From NCBI GenBank assembly GCA_028703175.1, contig JAQVNJ010000149.1:1-14504 (forward strand): a stretch of 14,504 bases of DNA, read 5' to 3'. Source of the DNA: JAAYCB01 sp012744395. Lineage in GTDB: Bacteria; Planctomycetota; Planctomycetia; Pirellulales; Thermoguttaceae. The position numbers and the translations under genes are program-made. The notes below the pieces were generated by a model, which worked only from the letters and a program-made list of their open reading frames with translations, made no database searches and was not told where the DNA came from. Below, one piece after another: positions 13,274-14,504 of the stretch (the stretch's first letter is position 1; each line of letters begins with the position of its first letter).

Positions 13274-13690
13274 ATGAAAAGGCTGCCAATCGGACTAGGA
13301 CTTGTTGTGGCGTTGTTGGCTCTGCCGGCAGCGGCGCAGACCCCCAAGAGCGAGACCACAACGATGCAGTTCAGCGGCGGCATCACCCCGGGCGAGGTCA
13401 CGGCGACGCCCGAGATGTGGTTCTACCAGCAGCAAGTCAGCCGCCACGACGATCCAAAGGTGGCGGTCCGCCGCAAGGCCGAGCTCCGCTCCGCCCAGCG
13501 TGACGCGCGGCTCGCCTCGCAACGCTGGTACGGCCTGTCGAATTCCCGTCCGACCGTGAGCACCGACCCGATTCACGGCGATTACTCGGCCGCTTGGGCC
13601 AGCGGTAATCTGTATCATCCCTATCGCTGGACCGCGGCGAGTCCCGTGATCGTTGTCAACCGTTTCGACCGCTCGCGAAGCTCCTATTGA
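13274..13690 (+). CDS. Small secreted protein of unknown function, 138 aa
   Basis: A signal peptide is clear: MKRLPIGLGLVVALLALPAAA with an AAA-Q cleavage site near residue 21-22. The mature part has about 116 residues, with no Cys, rich in Arg, Ser, Trp and Tyr: EMWFYQQQVSRHDDPKVAVRRKAE (about 47-70), RLASQRWYGLSNSRPTVS (about 79-96), a GDYSAAWASGNLYHPYRW stretch and a hydrophobic VIVVNRF end. I recall similar secreted proteins in planctomycetes with the WYGLSNSRP motif but cannot name a function; this is memory of a pattern, not a search. ATG at 13274 has GGGAG about 9 bases upstream. It is monocistronic as far as visible, with long spaces on both sides. Confidence 0.8.
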   Translation: MKRLPIGLGLVVALLALPAAAQTPKSETTTMQFSGGITPGEVTATPEMWFYQQQVSRHDDPKVAVRRKAELRSAQRDARLASQRWYGLSNSRPTVSTDPIHGDYSAAWASGNLYHPYRWTAASPVIVVNRFDRSRSSY

Positions 13691-14173
13691 GCGCTGTCCG
13701 GCGCTGGGCAGGTCCGGGTCATTCTTCAGGCCGGGGCCAAGCGGTCCGCCTCCCGCGGCCAAGGGCGAGGCGGGCCCGTTTCGTGCGAATTCCGGACCGA
13801 GGGGGGGCCCCGAACCCGGGACCGTCGCGGGCGGGAGAACAGGCAATTCAGCGGATCGGGCGCGCTTCCTAGGGTGAACGCCCCGATCCGGCGCGTTTCT
13901 TGGCGGCCCGCCGGCGCTTTCCCGCCCCCGCTTCCACCGCGCGGCGATGGTACCCATCGCCCCGGCGTCATGGTATGCTGGCTGGCTGTGGCCGGCTCGG
14001 CGGCAGGCGTTCACGGGGCTGTCCCGATTTCTGCCCCACGAATTGCCGCCCGCGGGCGCGCCGACGCGGCCAAGCAGGCGATTGGCCGCCGGGTTGCGGG
14101 CACGGCAATCGGCCGAGCGGCGGTGATTCCGGGTTGCCCCGGAATTGCCCGAAAACCAGCGCGGAGACTGTCC
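13691..14173. other. 483-base GC-rich non-coding space with hairpins
   Basis: No credible gene is seen on either strand. It contains two perfect stems: CGGATCGGG (13852-13860) with CCCGATCCG (13882-13890), and GGCGATGG (13943-13950) with CCATCGCC (13954-13961) around TAC. It also has G and C runs (such as 13800-13810). Its end carries GGAG, the ribosome site for the gene at 14174. Confidence 0.5.
13852..13890 (+). terminator. Candidate terminator hairpin after the secreted protein gene
   Basis: A perfect 9-bp stem (13852-13860 with 13882-13890) with a 21-base loop is followed by GCGCGTTTCTT. It lies about 160 bases after the stop codon, so an alternative is a structured leader or non-coding RNA element. 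Confidence 0.3.
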
Positions 14174-14504
14174 GTGATGCACCACGTCTCGAGACGGAAA
14201 ACCTGGGCGATTCTGGTCCTCAAATTGGCGATCGTCGCGCTGGTCCTCTGGTTCGTCGGCGACACCTTGATCAAGGGCATGCTGAAGCTCCGGGAATACG
14301 ATTGGGACTTCTCGTATTCCTGGTTGGCGATTGCCGGCGCCATTTATCTCGTCGGCCTGCTTCCCGCGGGGCTTTTCTGGTGGCACGTTCTTCGCGTGCT
14401 GGGCCAGAAGACCTCCCTCGTGGAGACGATTCGGGCGTATACGGTCGGGCACTTGGGAAAGTATGTCCCCGGCAAGGCGATGGTCGTCGTCCTCCGCGCG
14501 GGGC
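14174..14504 (+). CDS. UPF0104 / LPG-synthase transmembrane-domain-like protein, 5' part
   Basis: The frame opens at GTG 14174 with GGAG (14163-14166) 7 bases upstream (ATG at 14177 is the next codon) and runs off the window end, so about 110 residues are visible. After a basic start (MMHHVSRRKTW) come a membrane segment at about 12-28 (AILVLKLAIVALVLWFV) and another at about 53-71 (WLAIAGAIYLVGLLPAGLF), then RAYTVGHLGKYVPGKA followed by VVVLRAG. The GHLGKYVPGKA-x-LRAG pattern is typical of the lysylphosphatidylglycerol synthase TM region / flippase-like family (UPF0104, including AglD-like proteins), whose members act on lipid or lipid-linked sugar at the cytoplasmic membrane. The exact substrate cannot be assigned from this fragment. 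Confidence 0.85.
   Translation, partial: MMHHVSRRKTWAILVLKLAIVALVLWFVGDTLIKGMLKLREYDWDFSYSWLAIAGAIYLVGLLPAGLFWWHVLRVLGQKTSLVETIRAYTVGHLGKYVPGKAMVVVLRAG

Noticed and set aside
13295..14452. Long minus-strand frame across the last two genes
   Set aside because: It runs antisense to a signal-peptide protein and to a membrane protein with recognised motifs, and crosses the non-coding space without coding features.

Overview
The window looks like a chromosomal segment from a GC-rich planctomycete, probably a Pirellulales-type lineage. This is inference. It rests on the style of the genes (short secreted proteins and small lipoproteins, an ECF sigma factor paired with a non-zinc membrane regulator, a glycine-zipper lipoprotein) and on the palindromic GTTCCCAAGC-type intergenic repeats. 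No rRNA or complete tRNA is present to settle the lineage.

Left part (1 to about 3,550): remains or one end of an integrative element. The 3' portion of a tRNA (348-389; it fits tRNA-Arg with a UCG anticodon) stands alone with no 5' half, as at an integrase attachment site. To its left lie a cluster of TAGCGTCAC repeats (70-174) and a perfect 14-bp inverted repeat (209-247). To its right lies an array of TGGTGC boxes in both orientations (434-607), which look like integrase arm sites. Next come a small unrecognised gene (652-1092, plus strand) and a minus-strand set: a sigma-70-like factor, an AlpA/MerR-type helix-turn-helix protein overlapping it by 4 bases, and a full-length tyrosine recombinase. 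By eye this part is less GC-rich than the rest.

Middle part (3,619 to 8,512): a zinc-ribbon/coiled-coil membrane protein; a tandem palindromic repeat; a glycine-zipper lipoprotein with a plausible sigma-70 promoter; an SDR-family protein that has lost most of its catalytic residues, translationally coupled to an HD-domain protein; nadC (NAD biosynthesis) on the minus strand; and a membrane-anchored ComEA-like helix-hairpin-helix protein divergent from nadC.

Right part (8,513 to 14,504): a second set of the palindromic repeat, then uvrB (nucleotide excision repair); a small minus-strand lipoprotein; an ECF sigma factor with a putative cognate single-pass membrane regulator; a small secreted protein of unknown function; and the 5' part of a UPF0104/LPG-synthase-like flippase-domain membrane protein that runs off the window end.

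The most unusual points are the arrangement of the attachment site with two different repeat families around it, the sigma factor/AlpA/integrase module, and the SDR protein lacking its active-site Tyr. I see no CRISPR array, no transposase and no clear defence system.
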